Source: Peptacetobacter sp900550335
GTDB taxonomy: Bacteria > Bacillota > Clostridia > Peptostreptococcales > Peptostreptococcaceae
Assembly: GCF_047528295.1 (NCBI RefSeq)
Contig: NZ_CP180001.1
Coordinates: 1,364,001 to 1,428,000, forward strand
Direction: 5' to 3'
DNA length: 64,000 bases
Below the pieces are notes generated by a model that saw nothing but the letters and a program-made list of their open reading frames with translations, was not told the DNA's origin and ran no database searches. Shown here piece after piece: positions 33,998-41,428 of this stretch (the first letter of the stretch is position 1; each line of letters opens with the position of its first letter). Position numbers and translations under genes: made by a program.

Positions 33998-34588
33998 ATG
34001 AATATATCATGTCTAAGATGCAGTATAAAAGGAAATATAGGGTTACAGTGTTCTTTAGTTTTGTCAGGTATAAAACCTTCAAATCTATTAATATATAACA
34101 ATCATTGTGAAGGATGTATTTCAGAAGAATTAAGAAATACTGGAACTGAATATATGAAATTATATACTGGAACAAAAGAATCTGTATCAATTATTTTCAA
34201 TCGAAAAAAACTGGAAGAAACTCTTTCAGATATTGAAAACAGAGAGTTTATAGAACAGTATGGATATGAGATTTTTAGTATCGATGAAGTTATTGAAAGA
34301 TTAGCTATGAGATATACTGAATTTAAGGAAGGAAGAGCTGAATTTCCTCATGAAATGGGTATAGTTCTTGGTTATCCTTTGGAAGATGTTTCAGGGTTTA
34401 TAGAAAATAATGGAAAGAACTATCTATACTCTGGTTATTGGAAAGTCTACAAAAATGCCGAAGAAAAAATTCGGTTATTTAAAACATATAAAGATATAAA
34501 GAAATATTTTGTAGAACAAATTGAAAATGGCAAGCAAATATATCAGATTTGTTCTGAATGTAGGGAATTTGCCGCAAAAGCTGCATAG
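33998..34588 (+). CDS. DUF3793 family protein
   Basis: 196 residues. The family stretches HEMGIVLGYPLEDVSGFI and NYLYSGYWKVYKN are visible; several conserved Cys lie near both ends (CLRCSIKGNIGLQC, CEGC, ICSEC). Function unknown; in clostridia these genes often sit next to flavodoxin and Fe(II) transporter genes, exactly the case here, suggesting a role in iron or flavodoxin metabolism. GAGAGGAG precedes the ATG. Probably in one operon with flavodoxin 58 nt downstream. Confidence 0.82.
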   Translation: MNISCLRCSIKGNIGLQCSLVLSGIKPSNLLIYNNHCEGCISEELRNTGTEYMKLYTGTKESVSIIFNRKKLEETLSDIENREFIEQYGYEIFSIDEVIERLAMRYTEFKEGRAEFPHEMGIVLGYPLEDVSGFIENNGKNYLYSGYWKVYKNAEEKIRLFKTYKDIKKYFVEQIENGKQIYQICSECREFAAKAA

Positions 34589-34646
34589 ATTAAAGAATAA
34601 TTTAGATGCAGGTAAAAAATTTATTAACTTTTAGGAGGAACTAGAA

Positions 34647-35069
34647 ATGGTTAAAGTTGTTTATTGGAGTGGAACAGGAAATACAGAAAGTATGGCTAAT
34701 ATGCTAGCTGAGGGGATAAAAGAAGCAGGTAATGAAGCAGCGTTATTTAACGTTTCAGATATAGATAAAGATACATTATTAGAAGATGCAGTATTTGCAT
34801 TAGGTTGCCCATCTATGGGTAATGAAGAATTAGAAGAAGGGGAAATGGAACCTTTTGTTGAATCTTTAGAAGGTGGATTATCTGGTAAAAAAGTTGCTTT
34901 ATTTGGCTCTTATGGATGGGGCTCAGGAGAATGGATGGAAACTTGGTCTGAAAGAATGACAAATGCAGGAGCTGAAGTTTTAGGAACAGTAATAAGCAAT
35001 GAAGCTCCTACAGCAGATGCAGAAAAAGAATTAAAAGAATTAGGAGATAAACTAGTAAAAGTATTATAA
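34647..35069 (+). CDS. Flavodoxin
   Basis: 140-residue FMN-binding electron carrier. The phosphate-binding loop is SGTGNTESMA near residue 9; the FMN loops GCPSMGNEELEEGEMEP and GSYGWGSGEWMETW are typical of clostridial short-chain flavodoxins. It replaces ferredoxin under iron limitation and donates electrons, for example to IspG encoded elsewhere in the window. AGGAGG precedes the ATG. It follows the DUF3793 gene and precedes the Fe(II) transporter, forming a redox/iron neighbourhood. Confidence 0.95.
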   Translation: MVKVVYWSGTGNTESMANMLAEGIKEAGNEAALFNVSDIDKDTLLEDAVFALGCPSMGNEELEEGEMEPFVESLEGGLSGKKVALFGSYGWGSGEWMETWSERMTNAGAEVLGTVISNEAPTADAEKELKELGDKLVKVL

Positions 35070-35093
35070 AAATAAAAAATAAAATATATCTAC

Positions 35094-35145
35094 AAAAGGC
35101 ATCCTAGAAGAATTTATTTTCTTAAAATAGGATGCTTTTCTTTTT
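35094..35145 (+). terminator. Flavodoxin terminator
   Basis: AAAAGGCATCCT (from 35095) pairs with AGGATGCTTTT (ending about 35139), with further AGAA/TTCT pairing in the loop and T residues following. Confidence 0.88.
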
Positions 35146-35250
35146 ATTAAAAATAATACTTTTAAAAATAAATAGAAAATAGAAAATTTATTTTAAATAT
35201 TTAAAAAAAGTATAAATACTATATATATTATGCTATTAGAATTTAGTATG

Positions 35251-35367
35251 TATTGTATTTGAGAATTGAATGAGGAAAGGTAAAACCTTGTTGACTCTGG
35301 ATATATCGAGCGTTATATTCAATGTGTCGGCAGCTTGTGAAGAAAAGTTTCTATATGAAATACAATA
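35251..35367 (+). ncRNA. Unassigned structured leader RNA (riboswitch-like)
   Basis: A 10-bp perfect closing stem, TATTGTATTT (35251-35260) with AAATACAATA (35358-35367), encloses a 97-nt multi-branched region. Inner helices: ATTGAAT (35265-35271) / ATTCAAT (35317-35323), a small AAGG/CCTT hairpin (35277-35289) and CTC/GAG. The overall form is that of a riboswitch aptamer or small RNA. It is ~70 nt upstream of the DUF4097-like gene. I compared it from memory with TPP, c-di-GMP, cobalamin and other motifs and found no match. Confidence 0.5.
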
Positions 35368-35437
35368 ACTTGTATAGCTTTAAAACAGGGGTATTAAACT
35401 AACAAACATAAAATTATACTGAAAAGGGATGATAGTT

Positions 35438-36355
35438 ATGAATAAAAAAGCTGTAGCAATAGTTTGTGCAATATGTATTATAGGGGCTGTAGGATACGGT
35501 ATGAGAGACAAATTCGGAAAAGACCATTCAGAAGAACCTAGTGTTAAAAAAGAAGAAAAAACTGAGGATTTAAAAGAATACTCTGATGACCACATAGCCT
35601 TAAATGATTTAAAAGAAATCAAAGCTGATGTACTAGATGCAAATATAAACATAAAGAAATCAGAAGACAATAAGTTCTATATGTCTTACAATTTCGAAGG
35701 GGAAAATGGAAAGGATCCACTTGTTTATAAAACAGAAGGCGACAACGGAGATAAATTAGTTATAAAAGACAAGAGAAGAGACGATCCAAATAAAGAAGGG
35801 GACTTCGAAAAGAAAGACAATAAAACAGAAAAAACAGATAAAGACAAAAAAGACGCTGACACAAATAAAGAAGAATCAAAAGATAAAAAAGAAGTTAAAA
35901 ATAATATAACAATATATGTTCCAGAAGGAGCAGAATTAAAGAAAACAAAAGTAGACCTACTTTCAGGTAAGATAACAGTTGAAGACTTACATTCTAAAGA
36001 ATTAAGAGTGAAATTATCTTCAGGAGATGTAGATTTAAATAGATGTTTAATAAAAGATTCTGGGGTAGAAGTATCAGATGGAAATATAACTACAACAGAA
36101 AGTAAATTTGAAGGAAAAACTGTTTTAGAATCATCAACAGGGGATATAAATGCTAAATTTATAAAAGCAGATTTAGATAAGATGAGTATAAATGCAGATA
36201 CTACTGCAGGTGTTGTTAAACAGAATTTAGGTGGAAGTACATCAGAAGACGAATATTCTAGCAATAGTTCTTATGTATGGAAAGCTAAAGACCCTAAACA
36301 TTCATTAGATATATACACAGTGGACGGAGATATAAGCTTAGACCTTGTAAAATAA
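35438..36355 (+). CDS. Membrane-anchored DUF4097-like beta-repeat protein
   Basis: 305 residues. An N-terminal membrane anchor or uncleaved signal (about 5-20) is followed by a highly charged Lys/Asp/Glu linker (about 105-160) and a C-terminal DUF4097-type beta-solenoid with repeating VDLLSGKITVEDL, LRVKLSSGDVDLNR and LESSTGDINAKF strands. Such proteins lie on the outer face of the membrane, often next to envelope-stress regulators; function is unknown. The ATG at 35438 fits the AAAAGGG ribosome-binding site better than the ATG at 35429. An unassigned structured RNA lies upstream. Confidence 0.78.
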   Translation: MNKKAVAIVCAICIIGAVGYGMRDKFGKDHSEEPSVKKEEKTEDLKEYSDDHIALNDLKEIKADVLDANINIKKSEDNKFYMSYNFEGENGKDPLVYKTEGDNGDKLVIKDKRRDDPNKEGDFEKKDNKTEKTDKDKKDADTNKEESKDKKEVKNNITIYVPEGAELKKTKVDLLSGKITVEDLHSKELRVKLSSGDVDLNRCLIKDSGVEVSDGNITTTESKFEGKTVLESSTGDINAKFIKADLDKMSINADTTAGVVKQNLGGSTSEDEYSSNSSYVWKAKDPKHSLDIYTVDGDISLDLVK

Positions 36356-36430
36356 TAAAAATAAAAAAATAGAAAAGCACTAAAACCATGAAGAAAAGAC
36401 TAATAAAATAAGGATACACACTTGCCGATT

Positions 36431-36463
36431 AAAAATCACACTGTAATAGGTGTGATTTTTTTG
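36431..36463 (+). terminator. Terminator before feoAB
   Basis: AAATCACAC pairs with GTGTGATTT, followed by a T-run. Confidence 0.85.
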
Positions 36464-36492
36464 TTGAAAAAAATTCTCAAAAGGTATATATT
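36464..36492 (+). promoter_or_regulatory. feoAB promoter with possible iron-regulator box
   Basis: TTGAAA (36464-36469), 17-bp spacer, TATATT (36487-36492). An imperfect inverted repeat TTGAAAA-AAA-TTCTCAA (36464-36480) overlaps the -35, similar in form to Fur boxes (TGAGAA...TTCTCA). Fur binding is inference. Confidence 0.6.
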
Positions 36493-36543
36493 ATAGCAGT
36501 AGAGACTCAAAAAAAGTTAAAGATTTAGAAAGGAATAGAAAGT

Positions 36544-38904
36544 ATGACATTAAAAGATTTACCAATTGGGAAAAGTGCCCAAATAGTGTCAGTTGGTGGA
36601 GAAGGACAGCTAAGACAACACTTTCTTGATATGGGATTAATTCCAGGAGTAGAGGTTAGTGTCGTGAAATACGCTCCAATGGGAGACCCTATAGAGTTAA
36701 AAATTCACGGATATGAGCTGACAATAAGACTAGCAGATGCTGAAAAAATAGAAATTGTAGAAAATCGTCATAACAGAGCTAAGAAAGAAGAAAACTTAGA
36801 AGATATGAAGATAAAGAAATTTCTTAATATAGAAAAAGACCATCCAGGATATGGAGAGGAAGGGAAATACCACGATAAAAAAACAGAAAACCCTCTTCCA
36901 GATGAGGAAGTTCTTACATTTGCTCTAGTAGGGAATCAAAACTGTGGTAAAACTACATTGTTTAATCAGTTAACTGGTTCAAATCAGCATGTTGGTAACT
37001 TCCCAGGAGTTACAGTTGATAGAAAAGATGGTGTTATAAGAGGGTATAGCAATACTCTAATAACAGATTTACCTGGAATATATTCAATGTCTCCTTATAG
37101 TAGCGAAGAAATAGTAACAAGAGAATTTTTATTAAATGATAAACCTAAAGGAATAATAAATATATTAGATGCTACAAATATAGAAAGAAATTTATACTTA
37201 ACAATGCAGTTATTAGAGTTAGATATACCAATGGTTGTAGCTCTTAACATGATGGATGAATTAAAGAAAAATGATGGTTCTGTGTTAGTTAGTGATTTAG
37301 AGGAATTGCTTGGAGTACCGGTTGTACCTATTTCAGCAGCTAAAAATGAGGGTATAGACGAATTAACTAGACATGCAGTTCATGTTGCAAAATATCAAGA
37401 GCAACCTCTAAGACATGACTTCTGTACTCCAAAAGGGGAGTTACACAGAGGATTACACGCTGTTATGCACCTTATAGAGGATCATGCAGAAGAAAAAGAT
37501 ATACCAGTTAGATTCGCTGCGACAAAAATTGTCGAGGGCGATAAAATGATATTAAATGAGCTTGAGCTTTCAGATACAGAAAAAAGAATTTTAAAAGATA
37601 TAGTAAAACAGATTGAAGAGGAAACAGGCTTAGATGCATCTGCTTCAATTGCAAAGATGAGATTTGAATTTATATTATCTGTGTGTGATGCGACTGTAAT
37701 AAAGCCAAAAGAAAGTAAAGAAAGAGTTAGAAGTAAGGAAATGGATAAGCTTCTAACAGGTAAATATACAGGAATACCTATTTTTATAGGGATAATGGGA
37801 ATCATATTCTGGCTAACATTCAATGTAATAGGAAGCTTTTTACAGGGATTGTTGGAAAGTGGAATAGTATATGTAACTGGTCTAGTAGACCAATTTTTAA
37901 TAAATTCAAATGTAAATGAAACACTACATTCACTTATAATAGAAGGTATATTCAATGGTGTAGGCGGGGTGCTTAGTTTCTTACCGATAATAGTAACTCT
38001 ATTCTTCTTCTTATCAATATTAGAAGATAGTGGATATATGGCAAGGGTTGCATTTATAATGGATAAGCTTCTTAGAAAATTGGGACTTTCAGGAAGAAGT
38101 ATAGTTCCAATGCTTATAGGATTTGGATGTACTGTTCCTGGAGTAATGGCGAGCCGTACATTGCCTTCAGAAAGAGATAGAAAAGTAACTATACTATTAA
38201 CACCATTTATGAGTTGTACAGCGAAATTACCTATATATGCATTCTTTACAGAGCTATTCTTCCCAGACAATGCAGCTCTTGTAATGATAGGTCTTTATGT
38301 ACTTGGAATGGCACTTGGAATAGTTATGGCATTGCTTATGAAAAAGACAATGTTTAAAGGTGAGGCAGTTCCGTTTGTTATGGAGCTTCCAAATTACAGA
38401 CTGCCTGCAGCTAAAAATATAGTGCACCTACTATGGGATAAATCTAAAGATTTCCTACAGAGAGCATTTACAGTAATATTCCTAGCTACAATGGTTATAT
38501 GGTTCTTACAGAATTTTGACTACAACTTCAATATGGTAGCTGACTCACAGCAGAGTATACTTGCTCATATAGCAGGAATAATGGCTCCAATATTTACACC
38601 AGTAGGATTTGGAGATTGGAGAATAACTACATCTCTAATATCTGGATTCCTAGCTAAGGAAAGTGTTGTATCATCATTAACAGTTCTTTTCGGAAGTACA
38701 AATGTATTGCTAAAAACTTTAACTACTGCTGGTGCTGGATCACTATTAGTATTCTGCCTATTATACACTCCATGTGTTGCAGCAGTTGCATCTATAAAAA
38801 GAGAATTAGGTCTAAAGTGGGCTGTAGGTGTTGTTTTATGGCAGTGCTTATTAGCTTGGATTGCATCATTTGTAACTTATGGAATATTGAATTTTATAAT
38901 TTAA
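36544..38904 (+). CDS. feoB: FeoA-FeoB fusion, ferrous iron transporter
   Basis: 786 residues. Residues 1-75 are a complete FeoA (SH3-like) domain, joined by a ~45-residue charged linker to FeoB. FeoB has its N-terminal G domain (G1 GNQNCGKTTLFN, G2 region FPGVTVD, G3 DLPG, G4 NMMDE) and a C-terminal membrane transport domain of about eight to ten helices with the conserved GFGCTVPG and CTAKLPIYA gates. It imports Fe(II). FeoA is fused, a known variant that ensures 1:1 stoichiometry. Neighbouring DUF3793 and flavodoxin fit iron-limitation physiology. Confidence 0.96.
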   Translation: MTLKDLPIGKSAQIVSVGGEGQLRQHFLDMGLIPGVEVSVVKYAPMGDPIELKIHGYELTIRLADAEKIEIVENRHNRAKKEENLEDMKIKKFLNIEKDHPGYGEEGKYHDKKTENPLPDEEVLTFALVGNQNCGKTTLFNQLTGSNQHVGNFPGVTVDRKDGVIRGYSNTLITDLPGIYSMSPYSSEEIVTREFLLNDKPKGIINILDATNIERNLYLTMQLLELDIPMVVALNMMDELKKNDGSVLVSDLEELLGVPVVPISAAKNEGIDELTRHAVHVAKYQEQPLRHDFCTPKGELHRGLHAVMHLIEDHAEEKDIPVRFAATKIVEGDKMILNELELSDTEKRILKDIVKQIEEETGLDASASIAKMRFEFILSVCDATVIKPKESKERVRSKEMDKLLTGKYTGIPIFIGIMGIIFWLTFNVIGSFLQGLLESGIVYVTGLVDQFLINSNVNETLHSLIIEGIFNGVGGVLSFLPIIVTLFFFLSILEDSGYMARVAFIMDKLLRKLGLSGRSIVPMLIGFGCTVPGVMASRTLPSERDRKVTILLTPFMSCTAKLPIYAFFTELFFPDNAALVMIGLYVLGMALGIVMALLMKKTMFKGEAVPFVMELPNYRLPAAKNIVHLLWDKSKDFLQRAFTVIFLATMVIWFLQNFDYNFNMVADSQQSILAHIAGIMAPIFTPVGFGDWRITTSLISGFLAKESVVSSLTVLFGSTNVLLKTLTTAGAGSLLVFCLLYTPCVAAVASIKRELGLKWAVGVVLWQCLLAWIASFVTYGILNFII

Positions 38905-38985
38905 TTTAAAAAAAGTGTTATAAAATAATTTCTAAAGGTAATTTTTAAGAATTTAAGGAAATAAATTTCAATAAAACAATTAAAG

Positions 38986-39022
38986 GTCTACAGGAATAAT
39001 TCATACCTGTAGGCTTTTTTTA
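38986..39022 (+). terminator. feoAB terminator
   Basis: GTCTACAGGAA..., pairing with ACCTGTAGGC, followed by TTTTTTT. Confidence 0.85.
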
Positions 39023-39143
39023 GAGTTAAAACACGAATATTTCATAGTTAATATATATTTTAGATGATATAATTAAATTAATAATTAGCATATTACTATT
39101 TTGTGAATAATAATTTTTAAAGGATAAAAGGGAGAAAAATAAA

Positions 39144-39578
39144 ATGAAGTCTGAAAATATAAGAAGATTTGAATCAAAAGATTTAGATAGAATAATGGAA
39201 ATATGGTTAAATACAAATATAGAGGCTCACGATTTTATAGATGAGAAATATTGGAGAGACAACTTTGGTATGGTGAAAGAAATGATGCCAAGTGCAGAGC
39301 TATATGTATTTGAGGAAGATAGTGAAATCAAGGGATTTGTAGGTGTTATGGAGAATTACATAGCAGGAATTTTTGTTGATGGAAATAATAAATCTAGGGG
39401 AATAGGAAAAAAACTACTTGATTTTGTAAAAGATAAAAAAGATTCATTAGAGCTTAGTGTTTACGAAAAAAATACTAGAGCTATGAATTTTTATAAAAGA
39501 GAAGGATTTGAAATCGGTGAGAAAAATATAGATGAAAACACTGATGAAGTAGAAATAAAGATGATATGGAGTAAATAA
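39144..39578 (+). CDS. GNAT family N-acetyltransferase
   Basis: 144 residues with a GNAT fold. The acetyl-CoA pyrophosphate loop is NNKSRGIGKKLLDF, preceded by the beta strand AGIFVDG, and the C-terminal NTRAMNFYKREGFEIGEKN is the usual closing helix-strand. It transfers acetyl groups to an unknown amine. The ribosome-binding site AAAGGGAG precedes the ATG. It is 25 nt from the next gene, so likely cotranscribed. Confidence 0.9.
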   Translation: MKSENIRRFESKDLDRIMEIWLNTNIEAHDFIDEKYWRDNFGMVKEMMPSAELYVFEEDSEIKGFVGVMENYIAGIFVDGNNKSRGIGKKLLDFVKDKKDSLELSVYEKNTRAMNFYKREGFEIGEKNIDENTDEVEIKMIWSK

Positions 39579-39603
39579 TATTTAAACATAAGGGGTGATA
39601 GAT

Positions 39604-39954
39604 ATGGAAATAATGGGCTTTGTTATTTGGGTAATCTGTGGATTGTTGTTTGTAGGGATAGGAATTTACGATTATAAATCTAAGAAACAGGTAGGATTCT
39701 GGGCAAATTTTGATGTTCCAGAAGTTGAAGATGTTATAGGATTTAATAAGGCAGTTGGAAGATTGTTTATCACTTATGGAGTAGTGTTTATTTTGATAGG
39801 GATACCTCTGATACCGAGTATTTTCTATAAGAATATGCTTTTGATATTTATTACTATTATTGGGACTATTTTTGAAACAATTTGGCTTATGGTCTATTTT
39901 GTTATGAAGATAGAGAAGGATTACTATCCTAAGAAGTTTTATAAAAAAAGATAA
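39604..39954 (+). CDS. DUF3784-like small membrane protein
   Basis: 116 residues with three hydrophobic segments (about 4-22, 60-80, 87-107) and the stretch IYDYKSKKQVGFWANFDVPEVEDV, resembling DUF3784/SdpI-like proteins of Firmicutes. Function unknown. The ATG at 39604 fits AAGGGGTGAT. Its stop codon lies within the outer arm of repeat element C. Confidence 0.65.
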   Translation: MEIMGFVIWVICGLLFVGIGIYDYKSKKQVGFWANFDVPEVEDVIGFNKAVGRLFITYGVVFILIGIPLIPSIFYKNMLLIFITIIGTIFETIWLMVYFVMKIEKDYYPKKFYKKR

Positions 39955-40100
39955 ATCAAAATTTATATGTTAATATCTCTAGGGGATTGAAGCCATAGAC
40001 AAACTCCTCTCCAGGCAATCAAGTTGCATTGTCGAGTTCGTTTTGTCTATGCCCTTCAATCTACCAAGTTAGCTATTATCCCCATAAAATTTTGATTTAA
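39952..40100 (+). repeat. Structured inverted-repeat element, copy C (short form)
   Basis: About 149 bp. Outer arms AAATCAAAATTT (39953-39964) and the 3' partner ending near 40099; a strong inner stem ATTGAAGCCATAGACAAA / TTTGTCTATGCCCTTCAAT. The core has CTCCAGGC (40009-40016) and TTGCATTGTCGAG (40024-40036), matching copies A, B and D, but the variable hairpin with AACACATTTA is missing. It overlaps the stop codon of the upstream gene and has its orientation. Confidence 0.8.
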
Positions 40101-40146
40101 ACAAGCCTAAGGAGAGTTGTTATAATATTTTAGCTATTCTTTTGAT

Positions 40147-40245
40147 TTATTTTAAATCTACATAATATCTTACAAGATCTTTTACAGGTGTTGTTCCATT
40201 TTTTAGAAGATAATATAAAATTTTAAAAAGTCTACTATCACTCAT
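40147..40245 (-). pseudogene. Remnant of a WYL/YafY-type HTH regulator
   Basis: A 32-codon ORF, ATG at 40245 with AGAGGTAA upstream, whose product resembles only the first helices of an HTH_11 domain (SRLFKILYYLLKNG then TPVKDLVRYY). It stops before the recognition helix; a complete regulator would have ~300 residues including a WYL domain. It is most likely the 5' stub of a deleted gene. Element C lies just beyond its stop, and may mark the deletion site. Confidence 0.6.
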
Positions 40246-40322
40246 AATTTTACCTCTTCAATATTAATAATTTTACATTTTCAATATAAAAAATTAATTA
40301 TTACAAAACTGTATATTAAAAA

Positions 40323-41102
40323 TTATTTTTTATCTTTTTTATCTAATAATTTTTTTAATGAATTTTTATTTAATAAGCTAAACGATTCAAACTTACCGTT
40401 TAAAAATACAGCCCAGTTATTAAAAACACAAGGAATATTTTTAGCTTTTTCAAGTGAATCAACTAAAACAATATTTACATCAATATTGTTTTCAGAGCAA
40501 TAACTATCTACTTCCTCAATAGAGTTCACAACAAACGGACATTGATGAGAATAGTATATAGTTAAGACATCATCATCTATACTCATTTTTTTAGCAGAAT
40601 CAGAAAAATGAGGTGTATTTTTATCAAGAATATCAGTATTATCAAAAGTTAAGCCTAAAAGTTCATACTCCTTGTTTATAGAATCTAAAACCTTAAATCC
40701 ATACTTAGCAAAAAATTTCTTGTCAGATAAGTAAGGTTTCTTTTTCTTTGAGCTAAGAACACATATACCAGATTTTCCTCTATTCTTAGCGTCTTCTATA
40801 CAATAATTTAAAAGCTCATTTGCAGATCCATTGCCTTTAAAAGATCCAGCAACCCAAAGACAGTGAATATATACAAAATTTTCTCCTAAAACAGGAACCC
40901 ACGCATCTTCAATATCACAATACTCTATAAAAACTTTACCTCTCTCATTTAATTTCCTAAAAATATGAGAGCTGTTAAACTGATTTTTTAACCATTCCTT
41001 TTTACAAGATACTCCATTTTGATGTTTTTTATCTGAAATTGCACAGCAAATATGTTCACTATCTATATTATTTATCGTTAAATTTATAAAAGTTTTGCCC
41101 AT
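40323..41102 (-). CDS. GNAT acetyltransferase with YoaP C-terminal domain
   Basis: 259 residues. Residues ~70-160 form a GNAT domain (CLWVAGSFKGNGSANELL as acetyl-CoA loop, FFAKYGFKVLD near the end); the C-terminal ~60-70 residues are a YoaP-type thioredoxin-fold-like region with YSHQCPFV and the conserved PCVFNNWAVFLNGKF. Substrate unknown. It is divergent from mtlA; the start has GGAGGAG. Domain architecture and length fit the YoaP family. Confidence 0.88.
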   Translation of the reverse strand: MGKTFINLTINNIDSEHICCAISDKKHQNGVSCKKEWLKNQFNSSHIFRKLNERGKVFIEYCDIEDAWVPVLGENFVYIHCLWVAGSFKGNGSANELLNYCIEDAKNRGKSGICVLSSKKKKPYLSDKKFFAKYGFKVLDSINKEYELLGLTFDNTDILDKNTPHFSDSAKKMSIDDDVLTIYYSHQCPFVVNSIEEVDSYCSENNIDVNIVLVDSLEKAKNIPCVFNNWAVFLNGKFESFSLLNKNSLKKLLDKKDKK

Positions 41103-41191
41103 ATAAACTCCTCCAAATTAAAAAATATATAATAAATTAAAAAAATAATCTAAAACTTATTATTACTACAATTAATTATAACATTTAAATC

Positions 41192-41208
41192 ATGACAAAC
41201 GATGTCAT
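41192..41208. promoter_or_regulatory. Inverted repeat between yoaP-like gene and mtlA
   Basis: ATGACA-AACGA-TGTCAT, a perfect 6-bp inverted repeat with 5-nt spacer, in the divergent control region. Candidate operator for an unidentified regulator. GTCATTAG/GTCACTAG half-sites recur at 41260-41295. Confidence 0.45.
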
Positions 41209-41301
41209 ATTTAATAAATGAAAAAAGACGAAAGTATTGGAAAAACAGAAAAGTTATAAAATGTCACTAGTGCATAATGCCAAATGTGTCATTAGTTTGA
41301 A

Positions 41302-41330
41302 TTGAAAACGCTATCATAACAAATTATAAT
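41302..41330 (+). promoter_or_regulatory. mtlA promoter
   Basis: TTGAAA (41302-41307), exactly 17 bp, TATAAT (41325-41330). The -35 and spacer coincide with the cre site. Confidence 0.85.
41303..41316 (+). promoter_or_regulatory. cre site (CcpA) overlapping the mtlA promoter
   Basis: TGAAAACGCTATCA matches every defined position of the Gram-positive cre consensus TGWAANCGNTNWCA. Its overlap with the -35/spacer predicts repression by CcpA in the presence of preferred sugars. Confidence 0.85.
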
Positions 41331-41350
41331 AAAATCAAGAAAAGAAAAAG

Positions 41351-41364
41351 TGATTGGCCAATCA
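41351..41364 (+). promoter_or_regulatory. Palindromic operator downstream of mtlA start site
   Basis: A perfect 14-bp palindrome TGATTGGCCAATCA about 20 bp after the -10 box and 65 bp before the mtlA ATG. Position fits a roadblock operator; the TTGGCCAA core resembles FadR-type GntR sites, but the regulator is not in the window. Confidence 0.6.
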
Positions 41365-41428
41365 TACTACATATAAAATCGAAATAATAAATACTAAAAA
41401 ATGAGAAATCGAAGGGTGGTATGATTTT

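Noticed and set aside
35251..35367. TPP riboswitch
   Set aside because: A CTGGATA..CGAGCG stretch recalls TPP aptamers, but the CUGAGA and ACC(C/T)GAUCUGG elements are missing and the gene downstream is not thiamine-related.
37482..38270. 262-codon minus-strand frame inside feoB
   Set aside because: Long antisense shadow produced by codon bias (few TTA/CTA/TCA in the sense frame); feoB is unambiguous.
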